From positions 124,001 to 188,000 of the forward strand of contig NZ_BAKW01000002.1 in NCBI RefSeq assembly GCF_000614545.1: 64,000 nucleotides of DNA, written 5' to 3'. Source of the stretch: Asaia platycodi JCM 25414 (GTDB taxonomy: Bacteria; Pseudomonadota; Alphaproteobacteria; Acetobacterales; Acetobacteraceae). The notes under the pieces were generated by a model, which made no database searches, was not told the DNA's origin, and saw nothing but the letters and a program-made list of their open reading frames with translations. Below, piece after piece: positions 1 to 10,227 of the stretch; the stretch's first letter is position 1; every line of letters begins with the position of its first letter. Made by a program: the position numbers and the translations under genes.

Positions 1-76
1 CTTCATCATTGCCCGGCAGGGCCTTTCTTTGTCGTTCTAGGCGCGTGCCCCGCCACGCTCACCCATGGTGATCGCC

Positions 77-201
77 CTATTCGTCAGACGAGTTGAACAG
101 ATCTGATTTGTAGATCCGGCGCACAAGAAGACCGGCCAGAAGCGGGCCGATCGCATAGCTGCAAAAACAAAACAAATCATGAAGTAATCGGCACTTGTCA
201 T
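77..201 (-). CDS. small single-span membrane protein (hypothetical)
   Basis: The ATG at 201 opens a frame of strongly hydrophobic residues (FMICFVFAA). If one base is restored near 156-160, it continues IGPLLAGLLVRRIYKSDLF and ends at a TAG at 77-79, giving about 41 residues. The product would be one membrane helix followed by a basic tail. I do not recognise the family. The coherent hydrophobic pattern across the break and the same missing-base signature as the larger genes are the only support, and the ribosome-binding site is weak. Confidence 0.35.
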
Positions 202-383
202 TTCTGCGGGAGAGCCTCGATCTTTGCCCTGCGATCATAGACCAGGCTGGGGCAGCGATCCATCTGCCCTACCACCGACGATAATTTTCGGGCCACGAAG
301 AAGGGGTTGAAGGTGCTGACCCTTGGAGTGGCGCGTCCGAAAGGCTAGAGCTTCTGCTCTGGGTCAAGCAAAGAGCGAGAAGC

Positions 384-1235
384 ATGAACACGACGCAGCC
401 AAGGGCAGGCGACAGGGAAAAGGTGCTCGATCTGTATCCTTTGTCAGGATGGGCGCGTTACCGGGCGGCATTCGTCGATCTGCGTCAGGGACTGAGCCTT
501 TTGCCTCTCGCCATGACGCTGGGCTGGCTCGATATCAAGATGCGCTATCGCGGATCGATTCTCGGCCCATTCTGGCTGACGATCAGCACGGCGGTCATGG
601 TGGCGGCCCTTGGGTTCTTGTACGCAGAGCTGTTCGGTATTGCTCTTGGCAACTATCTTCCATTTCTTGCCCTGTCTCTGGTTCTTTGGGGCTACATCTC
701 AACCCTGATCACCGAGAGCACGACTGTCTTTTCGCAGGCCTCAAGCCTCATACAATCTGCCCGGACACCGTTCAGCGTCTTCGCCCTGCAGGTCATCGTA
801 CGCAATTTTCTCGTTCTGGCGCATAACGCAGCTGTCGTGCTGGTCGTGTTTCTGATCTTTCATGTCGTGCCTCACAAGATCTGGCTGGTGGTGCCTGCTC
901 TGGTGCTCTGGAGTGTGGACAGCTTCGCCATCATGCTTTGCCTGGGGCTTCTGGGCGCGCGGTTTCGCGATATTCCGCCGATCATCGTCTCGCTGCTTCA
1001 GGTCTTTTTCTTCATCACGCCGGTTATCTGGCGACCCGAGCTGGTCGGGCCCCTTGCGGACTGGTTGCTGCTAGACCCGTTCCATCCGCTGCTTGCCATT
1101 GTTCGCGCACCGCTTATCGGTGAAAGCCTGTCTCCGCTCATCTGGGAGGCTGCCTTGGCCCATAGCGCCATTCTGATTGTAGCGGCTGCGCTTTTCTTTG
1201 CCCGTTTCCGCGCCCGTATCGCTTACTGGGTTTGA
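384..1235 (+). CDS. ABC-2 type polysaccharide export permease (Wzm/KpsM-like)
   Basis: A 283-residue integral membrane protein of the ABC-2 exporter family that moves O-antigen or capsule-type glycans across the inner membrane. After a cytoplasmic N-terminus of about 45 residues comes the family signature region (LDIKMRYRGSILGPFWLTIS). Six hydrophobic segments follow, ending in a short basic tail. The ATPase gene starts two bases after its stop, as is usual for Wzm-Wzt pairs. The exported glycan cannot be told, because no glycosyltransferase cluster is visible in this part of the window. Confidence 0.88.
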   Translation: MNTTQPRAGDREKVLDLYPLSGWARYRAAFVDLRQGLSLLPLAMTLGWLDIKMRYRGSILGPFWLTISTAVMVAALGFLYAELFGIALGNYLPFLALSLVLWGYISTLITESTTVFSQASSLIQSARTPFSVFALQVIVRNFLVLAHNAAVVLVVFLIFHVVPHKIWLVVPALVLWSVDSFAIMLCLGLLGARFRDIPPIIVSLLQVFFFITPVIWRPELVGPLADWLLLDPFHPLLAIVRAPLIGESLSPLIWEAALAHSAILIVAAALFFARFRARIAYWV

Positions 1236-1237
1236 TC

Positions 1238-2001
1238 ATGACCAGAGTTCTCGTTGACCGTCTGTGCCTGCAATTTCCGGTTTATCATTCTGAAAACCGT
1301 ACCTTGAAGCGTTCCATGGCCCAGGCCGTCGCCAACCATACGCGCCAGGGGGCGGGTAGCGCTCTGGTGGAGGATGCGCGGCATCGAGTGACGGTCGATG
1401 TGCTGAGAGAGATCAGTTTCACGCTGGGCAAAGGGGAGCGCCTCGGCCTTATCGGCGGCAACGGGGCAGGCAAAACCACGCTCCTGCGCGCTTTGGCGGG
1501 TATTTATGAGCCCGTATCGGGGCGCGTGCGCATAACGGGGTCTATCGGTACCCTGCTCGATACGCAGCTCGGCATGAATATGGAGCTTACGGGCCTCGAA
1601 AACGTGCGCCTGCGCTGCCTCTCTCATGGGCTTGGTCGGGTGGCGACAGCGCGATTCTGCAAAACGTCGTGGAATTTGCCGAACTGGGCGATTTTCTGTC
1701 ATTGCCGGTCAAGACTTATAGCAGCGGCATGCTGGTGCGCCTCGCTTTCGGGTTGGCCACAGCCATAACGCCTGATGTGCTGCTGATGGATGAGTGGTTC
1801 ATGGCAGGTGACATCACCTTCATGGAAAAAGCGCAAAAGCGTATTGAGACCCTTGTTCAGGATGCGGACACGCTCGTCATGTCGTCCCACCAACCCGAGA
1901 TCATCCGTCGCTGGTGCACACGTCTGCTCTGGCTGGAAAATGGCCAGATCCGTATGGACGGCCCGGCAGATGCGGTTCTGGACACTTATCTGGCGGCTTG
2001 A
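1238..2001 (+). CDS. ABC transporter ATP-binding protein, polysaccharide export (Wzt-like); one frame break
   Basis: This is the nucleotide-binding partner of the upstream permease. The Walker A region (GGNGAGKTTLLRALAGIY) lies in the first frame. The signature (YSSGMLVRLAFGLA), Walker B (DVLLMDEWF) and switch His (SSHQPEI) lie in a second frame. One missing base near 1640-1650 separates them, and restoring it gives about 254 residues. That is the length of a plain Wzt ATPase without the C-terminal carbohydrate-binding domain. The start is taken as ATG 1238; a TTG at 1232 would overlap the permease stop. Confidence 0.85.
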
Positions 2002-2039
2002 GGCGCACGCAGACAGCTATGACGGGGGAGGTGTCCGCT

Positions 2040-2090
2040 TTCTGCTTCGGCAGAAGGCAGGCACACGAAAACGACTTTCGAAGACGAAAG
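2040..2090. terminator. two hairpins between the ABC operon and tRNA-Asp
   Basis: TTCTGC-TTCG-GCAGAA (2040-2055) and CTTTCG-AAGA-CGAAAG (2075-2090) lie between the convergent ATPase gene and tRNA-Asp. Only a short T tract follows on the minus strand, so termination activity is uncertain. Confidence 0.35.
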
Positions 2091-2125
2091 CACGCTGAAT
2101 ATCTGGATCAATTTTTGAGAGAGAA

Positions 2126-2202
<77 letters not shown>

Positions 2203-2272
2203 ATGAAGCTTTTCAGCTTCAGCAACCGCTTCGGAGGAGGCCGTAACGTCCTCGTCTTCGGTGAAGCGGGAA

Positions 2273-2519
2273 CTACCAGTCCCGATTTCTTTTGGCAACA
2301 GGGGGCAGCAGTTTTTTTTCATTTTTCTTGCCGGTCTCATCCCCGGACTGGAGCGAAAGCCGACCGGAAAAGGCCTTATGGTCAGGGTGCGAAGCAGATA
2401 ACCCTGATCGACCAGAGCCGAGATGAGCCCCGCCGCCCGCTTCCACTCAGGACCTTTCGGGCCGCCCGGGCGGCGAGCGGGGCCAGAATAAGAAGCAGAA
2501 GAGGGGTGAGGCATTTCAT
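2273..2519 (-). CDS. possible small secreted protein (hypothetical; two apparent frame breaks)
   Basis: The ATG at 2519 begins a textbook signal-peptide-like stretch (MKCLTPLLLLILAPLAA). As written the frame stops at 2382. Restoring one base in the G/C-rich run near 2460 and one in an A run near 2318 gives about 82 residues with a very basic C-terminus, stopping at 2273. This is upstream of and co-oriented with tRNA-Asp. I know of no family. Support is limited to the signal-like N-terminus and the missing-base pattern common to this window. Confidence 0.3.
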
Positions 2520-2641
2520 GCACGCATCCTGTCTGGTGAAGCAGAGCAATGCAGGCATGAAACCCGGGACGGAAATTGGGTAATGACATTCCCGCCGTCA
2601 TCAAAGCTTAACCGACGCGCCGCCTGAACCGTGGCCGCGGC

Positions 2642-3812
2642 TCAGGGTTCGAGGGCGTTGCTGCGGCAGGAGACAGGGGCATTGACCGGGTTGCAGCGCG
2701 CAACCAGTCCGGAGCCGAAGCTTACGGCATAATCATGCCAAGGCGCCGGTTCGAAACCGGGATAATCCGTGCTGATCAGATGCGCGCCGGAAGAGAAGGC
2801 GACATCGCGGCGCTTGAGATCGTTCTGCCGCGCCTCGATCGTATTGGCATCGGCGCGGGTACGCACGAGATAGCCCTGTTTCACAAGATCGGGAATGATA
2901 CGGGCAGCGGCAGTGTTATCGACAGCCTCGCTGCCATTGCCCTTGGCACCGATAAAGCCTCATTGATTTCCGTGAACGCGCAATCCGGGTCGCCGGGCTT
3001 CGCATTTGTGAAGACGATACGGTCGCGCAGGGCAGGGTGGCCTTGCGTGTAGCGTGCGGTGTCATGAGGGCGGTCGAACAGGAAGACGATCTTGCCGCGC
3101 GTCTGGGACAGGCTGGGCCAGCCATGCAGATGCACGGCCTTGTCGAGTGTCTCGGCAGAGCCGCGCACCTGATCGGGGGTGACGATCCCGTTGCGTCCGA
3201 AAACCGAGACCAGCTCGGCATCGAGTCTGTCATAGGTGGCAGGGGTGAAGACTTCGGGCGGGGTGAAATCGAGCTTGCCGCCGCCGAAGGGAATATCCTG
3301 CTTGGTCTCGAGGTCGATGAAGACTGGCACATGGTTCGGATGCCCATCCGACCAAGCTTTGATTTCAGCCAGACAGACGCGGAGAGGCTGGCAGTTCGAC
3401 CGCTGGTCGATATCGACGATATGCATGACCTTGAAATCGGTACCCTGCATCGCCTGCGGGGGCGTCGGATCCGGTCGGGGGTGAGCCCGGCCTTGCGCTC
3501 CCATTCCGGGCCCTTGGGATGAGCGTAGCGACCGCCCTCGCTATCGGCATAGATGTCGATCTCGAGCTGGCGCACGCCATGATCGAGCTGCGCGCTCAAC
3601 GTGTCATGACGATAATCGAGGGCGATGGCCGCCTGAGGGGAGAGCTTCGTCAGCCATTTCAGCGTGGCAGGCGAGATGTCGCGCCGATAGCTGTTATGTG
3701 TGCCGATGACCTGTATCTGATTGAGCTGGACCGTGTCGTCCATCGTTGCGGCATGGGCGGAGCCCAGCAACGTGGCAAGAAGGGTCAGGGGCAAGGCAGA
3801 ACGAAAGCGCAT
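2642..3812 (-). CDS. secreted Ca2+-dependent phosphoinositide-specific phospholipase C-like protein; two frame breaks
   Basis: The N-terminal signal peptide (MRFRSALPLTLLATLLGSAHA) is followed by the catalytic-loop motif VIGTHNSYRR and the acidic EIDIYAD segment. Further on come FIDLETKQD and a C-terminal QGYLVRTRADANTIEAR typical of the family. The N-terminal, middle and C-terminal parts lie in three frames. One base is missing near 3460-3485, next to a C run, and another near 2940-2955. Restored length is about 390 residues. The start at 3812 is chosen because it puts the signal peptide at the N-terminus. Family membership is firm. Substrate (phosphoinositides or another phosphodiester) is not shown. 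Confidence 0.82.
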
Positions 3813-4090
3813 CGACAGATCCTGAAAGCGGGATGTGAGGCGTCGATAAGGGCATGACCTTCGGGCGCTGAACAGCGCCAAGACGTACGTCACGAAATCT
3901 TTATGGGGGCTATAAAAAACTTCCATAAATAATTCATGGAAAAGAATGATTTATCGCGAATAAAACCACAGCGATTTAGCAACAAAAATTCCTGTCTGTC
4001 GCATCATGTCCAGCGTTGCTGGAAACCCTATGCAGGTTCGGATTTATTCCATGCCCGCATGTGTGGTAGCTCAATTCATGCAGGCGGTAT

Positions 4091-4807
4091 TTACGCTAGG
4101 AGTTCCTTGCGAACCCAATCGATCACGGTTCTGCGCTGCAATCCCTGCTCGGTCAGGGCATCAATGGCCCAGAGAGAAAGATGCGGCAGATTGGCAAAGC
4201 CGATTTCCTTACCATTGACACGACAGGTTCCGATGCGGGCCTTCCATCTTGCATGATGCGCCTTTCGTTCATCCAGTATCCTGACGTCGAAAGCTTCCTT
4301 GAAAAAGCCGCAACAGCCGTGGGTCAGTATGAGTCGGGGCTGAATGGCCTGAATGAAGCGTTCATGAGTGGGCTTGCAGAGGCTGATGGCATGTCTGAAG
4401 TCATTGTGCGCGCGGATATTTCTGGATCGCGTAAATACCAGATTGGTAGCGGGGACTGACCTCGTATCGAGACCCAGCGTTGCGAAGATGTCTCTGACCC
4501 TGCGCTGTAAAGGCGCCATGCCACGTTTGTATTGCCCGGGCCGGTCCCCCCATATGTCGTCGCAAAAGGCATTTCTGCCACTGCGTATTTCAGCGAGCGA
4601 GTGACGCAAGGTTTCATCCGCATTGTTCTGCGGGCTGCCACCGGGATTAAGCCCCAGAAAATAGATCGGGCCGGGAGCAAGTGTCCTGACCGATGAATAG
4701 AGCAACGAGCCGGAATGGTCGAGGAACGGCCTTCCATCCTCCAGTACATGCCCGGCGAGAGAAGTTTCCGCTTCATTCAAGACGTCCAGGGGAGAAGTCA
4801 CAGGCAC
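4091..4807 (-). CDS. uracil-DNA-glycosylase-like fold protein (hypothetical)
   Basis: A 238-residue cytoplasmic protein with an uninterrupted frame. The motif IYFLGLNPGGSP near residue 45 resembles the water-activating loop of UDG-superfamily proteins, and RLILTHGCCG lies where the second superfamily motif is expected. These features suggest the fold, but the catalytic residues do not clearly match any active family, so DNA repair activity is only a possibility. The start is GTG 4807, preceded by AAAGGG. It stands alone, divergent from the acetyltransferase gene. Confidence 0.55.
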   Translation of the reverse strand: MPVTSPLDVLNEAETSLAGHVLEDGRPFLDHSGSLLYSSVRTLAPGPIYFLGLNPGGSPQNNADETLRHSLAEIRSGRNAFCDDIWGDRPGQYKRGMAPLQRRVRDIFATLGLDTRSVPATNLVFTRSRNIRAHNDFRHAISLCKPTHERFIQAIQPRLILTHGCCGFFKEAFDVRILDERKAHHARWKARIGTCRVNGKEIGFANLPHLSLWAIDALTEQGLQRRTVIDWVRKELLA

Positions 4808-4914
4808 ACCCTTTCATCCATCGACCATGTCGTGGCACGCTGGCCGTGTCGAGAGCGGGATGGAACGATCCGCCCCGTCTCGCGCGAGATCTTGGAAAAT
4901 GGGGGCCTCATCGG

Positions 4915-5373
4915 GTGATCGACGTTCAGTTTGACGATCTTTCGGGTGACGAAACTCTGGCTCTGCTGGCACTCCATCTGGTGGGTATGGCTGAAAATTC
5001 ACCCATAGCCAGTCGTTTTGCGCTCGATCTCTCGGGGTTGCAGAGGCCTGAAGTCACGGTCTGGTCGGCGCAGATCGGCGGGCGTATTGCGGCGATTGGT
5101 GCACTCAAAACGCTGGATGCGGGTGTAGGCGAGGTGAAGTCCATGCGCACGCACCCCGATTTTTTGCGGCAAGGTGCTGCGGCCGCGATTCTTGCGGTCA
5201 TGATCGCAACAGCGCGGGAGCGCGGCTTGAAACGACTCAGCTTGGAAACTGGCACCGCACCGGCCTTCAACTCAGCCATCGCACTTTATCGAAAGCAGGG
5301 CTTTATCAGTGGGCCGCCTTTCAGCACCTATCAGGCGAGCGCGTTCAACCAGTTTTTCCACCTCGATCTCTGA
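4915..5373 (+). CDS. GNAT-family N-acetyltransferase
   Basis: About 152 residues. The acetyl-CoA-binding segment HPDFLRQGAAAAILAVMI is the GNAT motif A (R/QxxG/A type). It is followed by LSLETGTAPAFNSAIALYRKQGF, the usual motif B region. The reading frame is open far upstream, but homology-like sequence begins only at VIDVQFDDLSG, so GTG 4915 is chosen, with a purine-rich GGGGG stretch just before it. The acetyl acceptor is unknown; YsxA/YiiD-like housekeeping members have this architecture. Confidence 0.78.
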   Translation: MIDVQFDDLSGDETLALLALHLVGMAENSPIASRFALDLSGLQRPEVTVWSAQIGGRIAAIGALKTLDAGVGEVKSMRTHPDFLRQGAAAAILAVMIATARERGLKRLSLETGTAPAFNSAIALYRKQGFISGPPFSTYQASAFNQFFHLDL

Positions 5374-5436
5374 AAAACGGGTTCAAAGGGGGCTTGCGCC
5401 CCCCTTGCAGGTCTCAGGGCAGTGCCCTGAGAGGAA

Positions 5437-6203
5437 TCACCAGCAGCAGAAACCGCCATCGACCAGCAGATCGACGCCCGTGCAGAAAGACGCCGCGCGG
5501 GAAGAAAGGAAAATGGCCGGTCCCACCATTTCGCGCGGTAGGGCGATCCGGTTCATGGGTGTGTCGTTTTCGAATACTTTCACGCGCTCTGCCCATTCGG
5601 GGCGTGTATTCATGGGGGTGGCGGTATAGCCGGGGCTGATGGTGTTGACCCGCACGCCGCGGGTTGCCCATTCCATGGCCAGACTCTTACTGAGATGGAT
5701 CACTGCGGCTTTCGAAGCATTGTAATGTGCCTGCATGAGTCCACGATTGACGATCACCCCAGACATCGAGGCAATATTGACGATCGAGCCGCGGCCATTG
5801 GCGAGCATGGCGCGGCCTTCCGCCTGAGACGACAGAAAGACGCCAGTGGTATTGATGTCGAGCACGCGCTGCCACTGATCACGACCCATTTCTTCTGCCG
5901 GCGCCGCATTCGCGATGCCTGCGGCGTTGACGGCGACAGAGAGCTGGCCAAGCTGGGTCTGGGTGGAAGCAATCGCATCGGCGAGGCTTGCTTCATCCGT
6001 GGCGTCGCCTGTGCAGACAAGGGCAGAGCGTCCAAAACCGCGAATGCGATCGGCGGTCTCATCCAGCCCTTTATGCGAGCCGGGCAGGTCGAAGCAGGCT
6101 ACCGAGCGCCTGCTTCGGCAAGGCCTATGGCAATCTGCTGGCCGATGCCACTGCCTGCGCCAGTTACGAAAGCGACGTCGCCGGAAAGATCAAAAAGGTC
6201 CAT
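5437..6203 (-). CDS. SDR-family NAD(P)-dependent polyol/sugar oxidoreductase; one frame break
   Basis: A classical short-chain dehydrogenase. The cofactor loop TGAGSGIG is near residue 13, the NAAG motif is present, and the catalytic set is S (ASMSG), YNASK and the PG motif (NTISPGYTATPM). The C-terminus is VDLLVDGGFCCW. The first 34 codons and the remainder are in different frames, with one base missing near 6100. The restored length of about 256 residues is standard. Following transketolase on the same strand and facing a polyol permease, it is plausibly a polyol (arabitol, mannitol or xylitol type) dehydrogenase. The substrate is inferred from context. Confidence 0.82.
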
Positions 6204-6272
6204 CAAATATATCCCGTATTCCAGTGTCACGAAGAGGGGCAGCGCCTGAGACGCCGCCCGAAAAAGAAGAAA

Positions 6273-8294
6273 TCAGATAGGCTTGCGGCTTTTGATGCGG
6301 ATCAGAACCGCTTCGGCGCGGGTGACGACATTCTCGATTGTGAAGCCGAAATGGCGGAAAAGATCCGGCGCAGGACCGGACTCACCAAAACCGGTCATGC
6401 CCACCACATCGCCATCGAGCCCGACATAGCGTGCCCAGTAGAGCGTGCTGGCGGCTTCTATGGCGACGCGCGCTCTCACGGCATCGGGGAGCACGCTCTC
6501 GCGATAGGACGCGTCCTGTGCGTCGAAAGTCTCGGGCGAGGGGAGGGAAACCACACGCACGGCCAGGCCCCTCGCGCGCAAGGCCTCGGCGGAATCGATT
6601 GCCAGTGTCATTTCAGACCCTGTGGCGATCAAAATCAGATCGGGTGTGCCGGTGCTGTCTGACAGCACATAGCCACCGCGCCACGCATCACGCAGTTGCG
6701 CCTCGTTGCGCTCATGCTGTTTCAGAGGCAGGCGAGACAGGGAAAAGGCAGTCGGCCCGTCGAGACGCTCTAGCGCACTCACCCAGGCGATGGCGGCCTC
6801 GACCTGATCGCAGGGGCGCCAGGTGATCATGTTCGGTGTCTGGCGCAGGCTGGCGAGTTGTTCCACGGGCTGATGCGTCGGCCCGTCTTCGCCGAGACCG
6901 ATGGAGTCATGCGTATAAACCAGGATCTGACGCTGCTTCATCAGTGCGGCCATACGCACGGCATTGCGCGCATATTCCATGAACATCAGGAAGGTGGCGG
7001 TATAGGGAATAAGCCCGCCATGCAACGCGATACCATTGGCCATGGCGACCATGCCGAATTCGCGCACGCCGTAATCGACGTAATTTCCCGCCGGATCGAA
7101 ACAGACAGAAGATGAACCCGACCAGCGTGTCAGGCAGCTCGGGGTGATGTCAGCACAGCCGCCGAACATCTCAGGCAGATGCGGGGCAAATGCCTCGATG
7201 GCGTTCTGCGAGGCCTTGCGTGACGGAATGTCTTTCGGTGCGTCCTGAAGACTGCGAACGAAATCGCGCGACAGGCTCTGCCAGTTTGCGGGAAAGCCCT
7301 TGTTCTGGCGTCGCATGAATTCGGCCGCGAGTTCGGGATGTGCGTCCCTGTATCGGGCGAAAAGCGCGTTCCATGCCGATTCTGCCTCATGCCCGGCGGG
7401 GCGGTGGTCCCAGTCGCGATAGATCGCTTCAGGAATCTCGAAAGCCGGATGCGTCCAGTCCAGCCGCGCGCGTATTTTCGCGATCTCATCGGCAGGCAGA
7501 ACACCGCCATGCACCTTGTGAGTGCCGGCATAGCCTTCCGAGCAGCCCTGACCGATGGTGGTGCGGCATATGATCAGGCTCGGGCGCGTGGTTTCGGCGC
7601 GTGCCTCGGTGAGCGCAGCCAGAACGGCCCCGGGGTCATGACCGTCGATTTCGCCGATGACCTGCCAGTCATAAGCCTCGAAGCGCTTGCGCGTGTCGTC
7701 GGTATAGACACCGTCGATCGGCCCGTCATTGGTGACCATGTTGCGATCATAGATCGTGATCAGCTTGCCCAGACCCAGCGTGCCCGCGAGGGCGCAGGCC
7801 TCGTGCGAGATGCCTTCCATCAGGCAGCCCTCGCCGACATAAGCGTAGGTGTGATGATCGACGATCGGCAGACCGGGCCGGTTGAACTGCGCGGCGAGCG
7901 TTTTTTCGGCAAGCGCCATGCCGACTGCATTGGCGATGCCCTGACCGAGCGGGCCGGTCGTGGTCTCGATGCCCGGTGCATAGCCGAATTCAGGGTGGCC
8001 CGGCGTTCTGGAGTGGAGCTGACGGAACTGTTTGATATCGTCGATGCTCAAGGCGAAGCCCGAGAGATGCAGCAGGGCATAGAGCAGCATCGATCCGTGG
8101 CCGTTGGAATAGACGAAGCGGTCGCGATTGCTCCAGTCCGGATTGTCCGGATTGTAGCGCATCACGTCGCGCCAAAGCACTTCGGAGATATCGGCCATGC
8201 CCATGGGCGTGCCGGGATGTCCCGATTGCGCCTTGAAGATGGCATCGATTGCGAGAATGCGAATGGCATTCGCGCGCTGGGTACGTGTGGTCAT
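6273..8294 (-). CDS. tkt: transketolase
   Basis: An intact 673-residue thiamine-diphosphate enzyme of the pentose phosphate pathway. It carries [14 protein letters not shown] at the N-terminus, the TPP-binding region [13 protein letters not shown]...[10 protein letters not shown], the pyrimidine-domain [10 protein letters not shown] and the C-terminal domain. The usual Mg2+-ligand sequence GDG reads GEG here, and the segment after the Asn (normally ISIDG) is also unusual. The protein may be a paralogue tuned to ketose breakdown beside the SDR and polyol permease. Acetic acid bacteria depend on this pathway because phosphofructokinase is usually absent. Confidence 0.93.
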   Translation of the reverse strand: MTTRTQRANAIRILAIDAIFKAQSGHPGTPMGMADISEVLWRDVMRYNPDNPDWSNRDRFVYSNGHGSMLLYALLHLSGFALSIDDIKQFRQLHSRTPGHPEFGYAPGIETTTGPLGQGIANAVGMALAEKTLAAQFNRPGLPIVDHHTYAYVGEGCLMEGISHEACALAGTLGLGKLITIYDRNMVTNDGPIDGVYTDDTRKRFEAYDWQVIGEIDGHDPGAVLAALTEARAETTRPSLIICRTTIGQGCSEGYAGTHKVHGGVLPADEIAKIRARLDWTHPAFEIPEAIYRDWDHRPAGHEAESAWNALFARYRDAHPELAAEFMRRQNKGFPANWQSLSRDFVRSLQDAPKDIPSRKASQNAIEAFAPHLPEMFGGCADITPSCLTRWSGSSSVCFDPAGNYVDYGVREFGMVAMANGIALHGGLIPYTATFLMFMEYARNAVRMAALMKQRQILVYTHDSIGLGEDGPTHQPVEQLASLRQTPNMITWRPCDQVEAAIAWVSALERLDGPTAFSLSRLPLKQHERNEAQLRDAWRGGYVLSDSTGTPDLILIATGSEMTLAIDSAEALRARGLAVRVVSLPSPETFDAQDASYRESVLPDAVRARVAIEAASTLYWARYVGLDGDVVGMTGFGESGPAPDLFRHFGFTIENVVTRAEAVLIRIKSRKPI

Positions 8295-8823
8295 GGGAAG
8301 ACCCTTATCTGGTCCCGACGGAGACGGGCAGTGGATGTTAGAATTCCGAATGAAATGATATGTATTAAACTCTGTTCATGATAACAATTTGACAGAGAGA
8401 AAATCGGCCTCTCGCGAAGTGCGAGAAGGAGAACGATCTCTTCTTTGATTTTCAACTATCCATCAAATATGTCTTTCAAAATATGGATATAAATCATAAA
8501 AACGTGATGGCATAGTTTTGTATGTATTGACCAAAATGAATTCGAAGATTCGGGATTTATATTAACCTGATGAAGTTTCATTCAAAATTATGTCAACTGC
8601 GGTATTTTATCCGTCATGGATTCACCTATCGTTCTTATATTAACCCATTAAAAAACGTTTATCATACCAAAGCTGTCAGGGTGAATGTCTCATACGAACA
8701 TATGATCTGGTATCTATAACTCTTTTTTGTGATTTGCCGAGCCCGACCAACCCGCGCAAAGGAGACGGGCCAGGCACGCTGCCCAGCAGTTAGAGGCCTT
8801 TTGTAAGACTCAGGAGACACACG
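8295..8823. other. AT-rich divergent promoter region (no gene)
   Basis: About 530 bases between the divergent transketolase and permease genes. From about 8340 to 8740 the sequence is strikingly AT-rich compared with its surroundings. It has no coding signature beyond short spurious frames. It presumably contains both promoters and perhaps regulator sites, but no convincing paired -35/-10 could be assigned. Confidence 0.5.
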
Positions 8824-10166
8824 ATGGCAGGCGGGACATTCGTCGGGGGGGCACGGTCTGCGACCGGCACTCTGCAAGACATCGAACCAAAAACGGCTTT
8901 TGAACGCTTCGTTTCATGGGCGGGAATTCCGCCAGTCATGATCTGGGGTTTCGTCGGAACACTGCTCTTCATGATCGGTGACGGTGTGGAGAGCGGCTAT
9001 CTCTCGCCCTATCTCGTTTCGCTTGGTTTTCAGGAACACGATGTCGCCGGTCTCTTTACAATCTACGGTCTGACCGCCGCCATTTCCGCCTGGGCTTCTG
9101 GTGCGCTTTCCGAGATGTGGGGCAGCCGCACAGTGATGCTCATCGGCCTCGCCATCTGGATTGTCTTCCAGATCGGTTTTCTCGGCTTTGCCCTGCCGTC
9201 GAAATCCTGGACGCTGATCACGCTGTTCTACGGCCTGCGCGGGTTTGGTTATCCGCTTTTTGCTTTCGGCTTTCTTGTCTGGGTCGTGAGCACGGCTCCC
9301 GTACAGAAGCTCGGCTCGGCGGTCGGCTGGTTCTGGTTCTGCTTTACGGCCGGCCTGCCGACGATGGGCACCACCATTGCAGGTATTCTTCTTCCCATTA
9401 TCGGTGGTTATGCCACGCTATGGGCTGCGCTCAGCTTTGTTATCTTTGGCGGTGGACTGGCTCTGCTGGGCATGCAGCGCGTGCCCCGTGTCGAAGCCAG
9501 CGGCAAGGGGGCAATGAAGACATTGTTCATGTCACTCGCCATTGGCTGGCAGCGCCCGAAGGTGGGCATCGGCTGCCTCGTGCGTGCCATCAACACCTCT
9601 GCCGAATTTGGCTTCCTGGTGTTCATGCCGCTCTATTTTACCCATACGCTGCACTTCACCATGGGTCAGTGGCTGGCTGTGCTGCAGGCAATCTTCATCA
9701 GCAACATCTTCTTCAACCTGTTCCTGGGCATCATCAGCGACAAGCTGAGCTGGCGCTACACGACCATGATCATGGGCGGTATCGGTTCCACCCTGAGCAC
9801 CATGGCCCTGTATTTCGCTCCTACCTGCTTGGCCCTGATCATCTGATCATCGTCATGGTTGCCGGTGCCTTCTACGGCATGACCCTGGCTGGCTATGTCC
9901 CGCTCTCGGCCCTGATGCCTTACCTGGCGCCCGAGAACAAAGCTGCTGCCATGTCGCTGCTGAATCTCGGTGCAGGCGCCAGTGTCTGGATCGGTCCGGC
10001 GATCGTCTATATCTTCGAGCCCTCTTTCGGTGTGCTCGGCGTGATGATCGTCTACTCCATCATCTACTTCATCAGCGCCATCCTGACTTATTTCCTGAAG
10101 CTCGACCCGGAGGTGGAGGCCCATCTTCATGCTACTCGTGCTTCGGCCAAAGGGCTGGCTCACTAG
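8824..10166 (+). CDS. MFS polyol permease (RbtT/DalT/CsbX type); one frame break
   Basis: A 12-helix major facilitator, about 447 residues after one missing base near 9825 is restored. The first loop (VESGYLSPYLVSLGF) and LRGFGYPLFAFGFLVWV are characteristic of the ribitol/arabitol/xylitol permease subfamily. The ATG at 8824 is preceded by an AGGAG element. It diverges from transketolase and is followed by a strong terminator, so it is monocistronic. The transported polyol cannot be read from the sequence. Confidence 0.83.
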
Positions 10167-10196
10167 GCTTCTTTCAGGCGTAACGACATCATCGAA

Positions 10197-10227
10197 AAAG
10201 GCGGGGTCCATACCCCGCCTTTTTTTG
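10197..10227 (+). terminator. rho-independent terminator of the polyol permease gene
   Basis: The stem AAGGCGGGG/CCCCGCCTT with loop TCCATA is followed by a run of seven T, 30 bases after the permease stop codon. Confidence 0.9.

Noticed and set aside
1..60. Terminator-like GCCC-GGCA-GGGC followed by T-rich sequence at the left edge
   Set aside because: The stem is only four pairs and there is no upstream gene in the window to assign it to.
7338..8381. 347-codon plus-strand frame
   Set aside because: It is antisense to transketolase, whose product has full family motifs. The plus frame has none.
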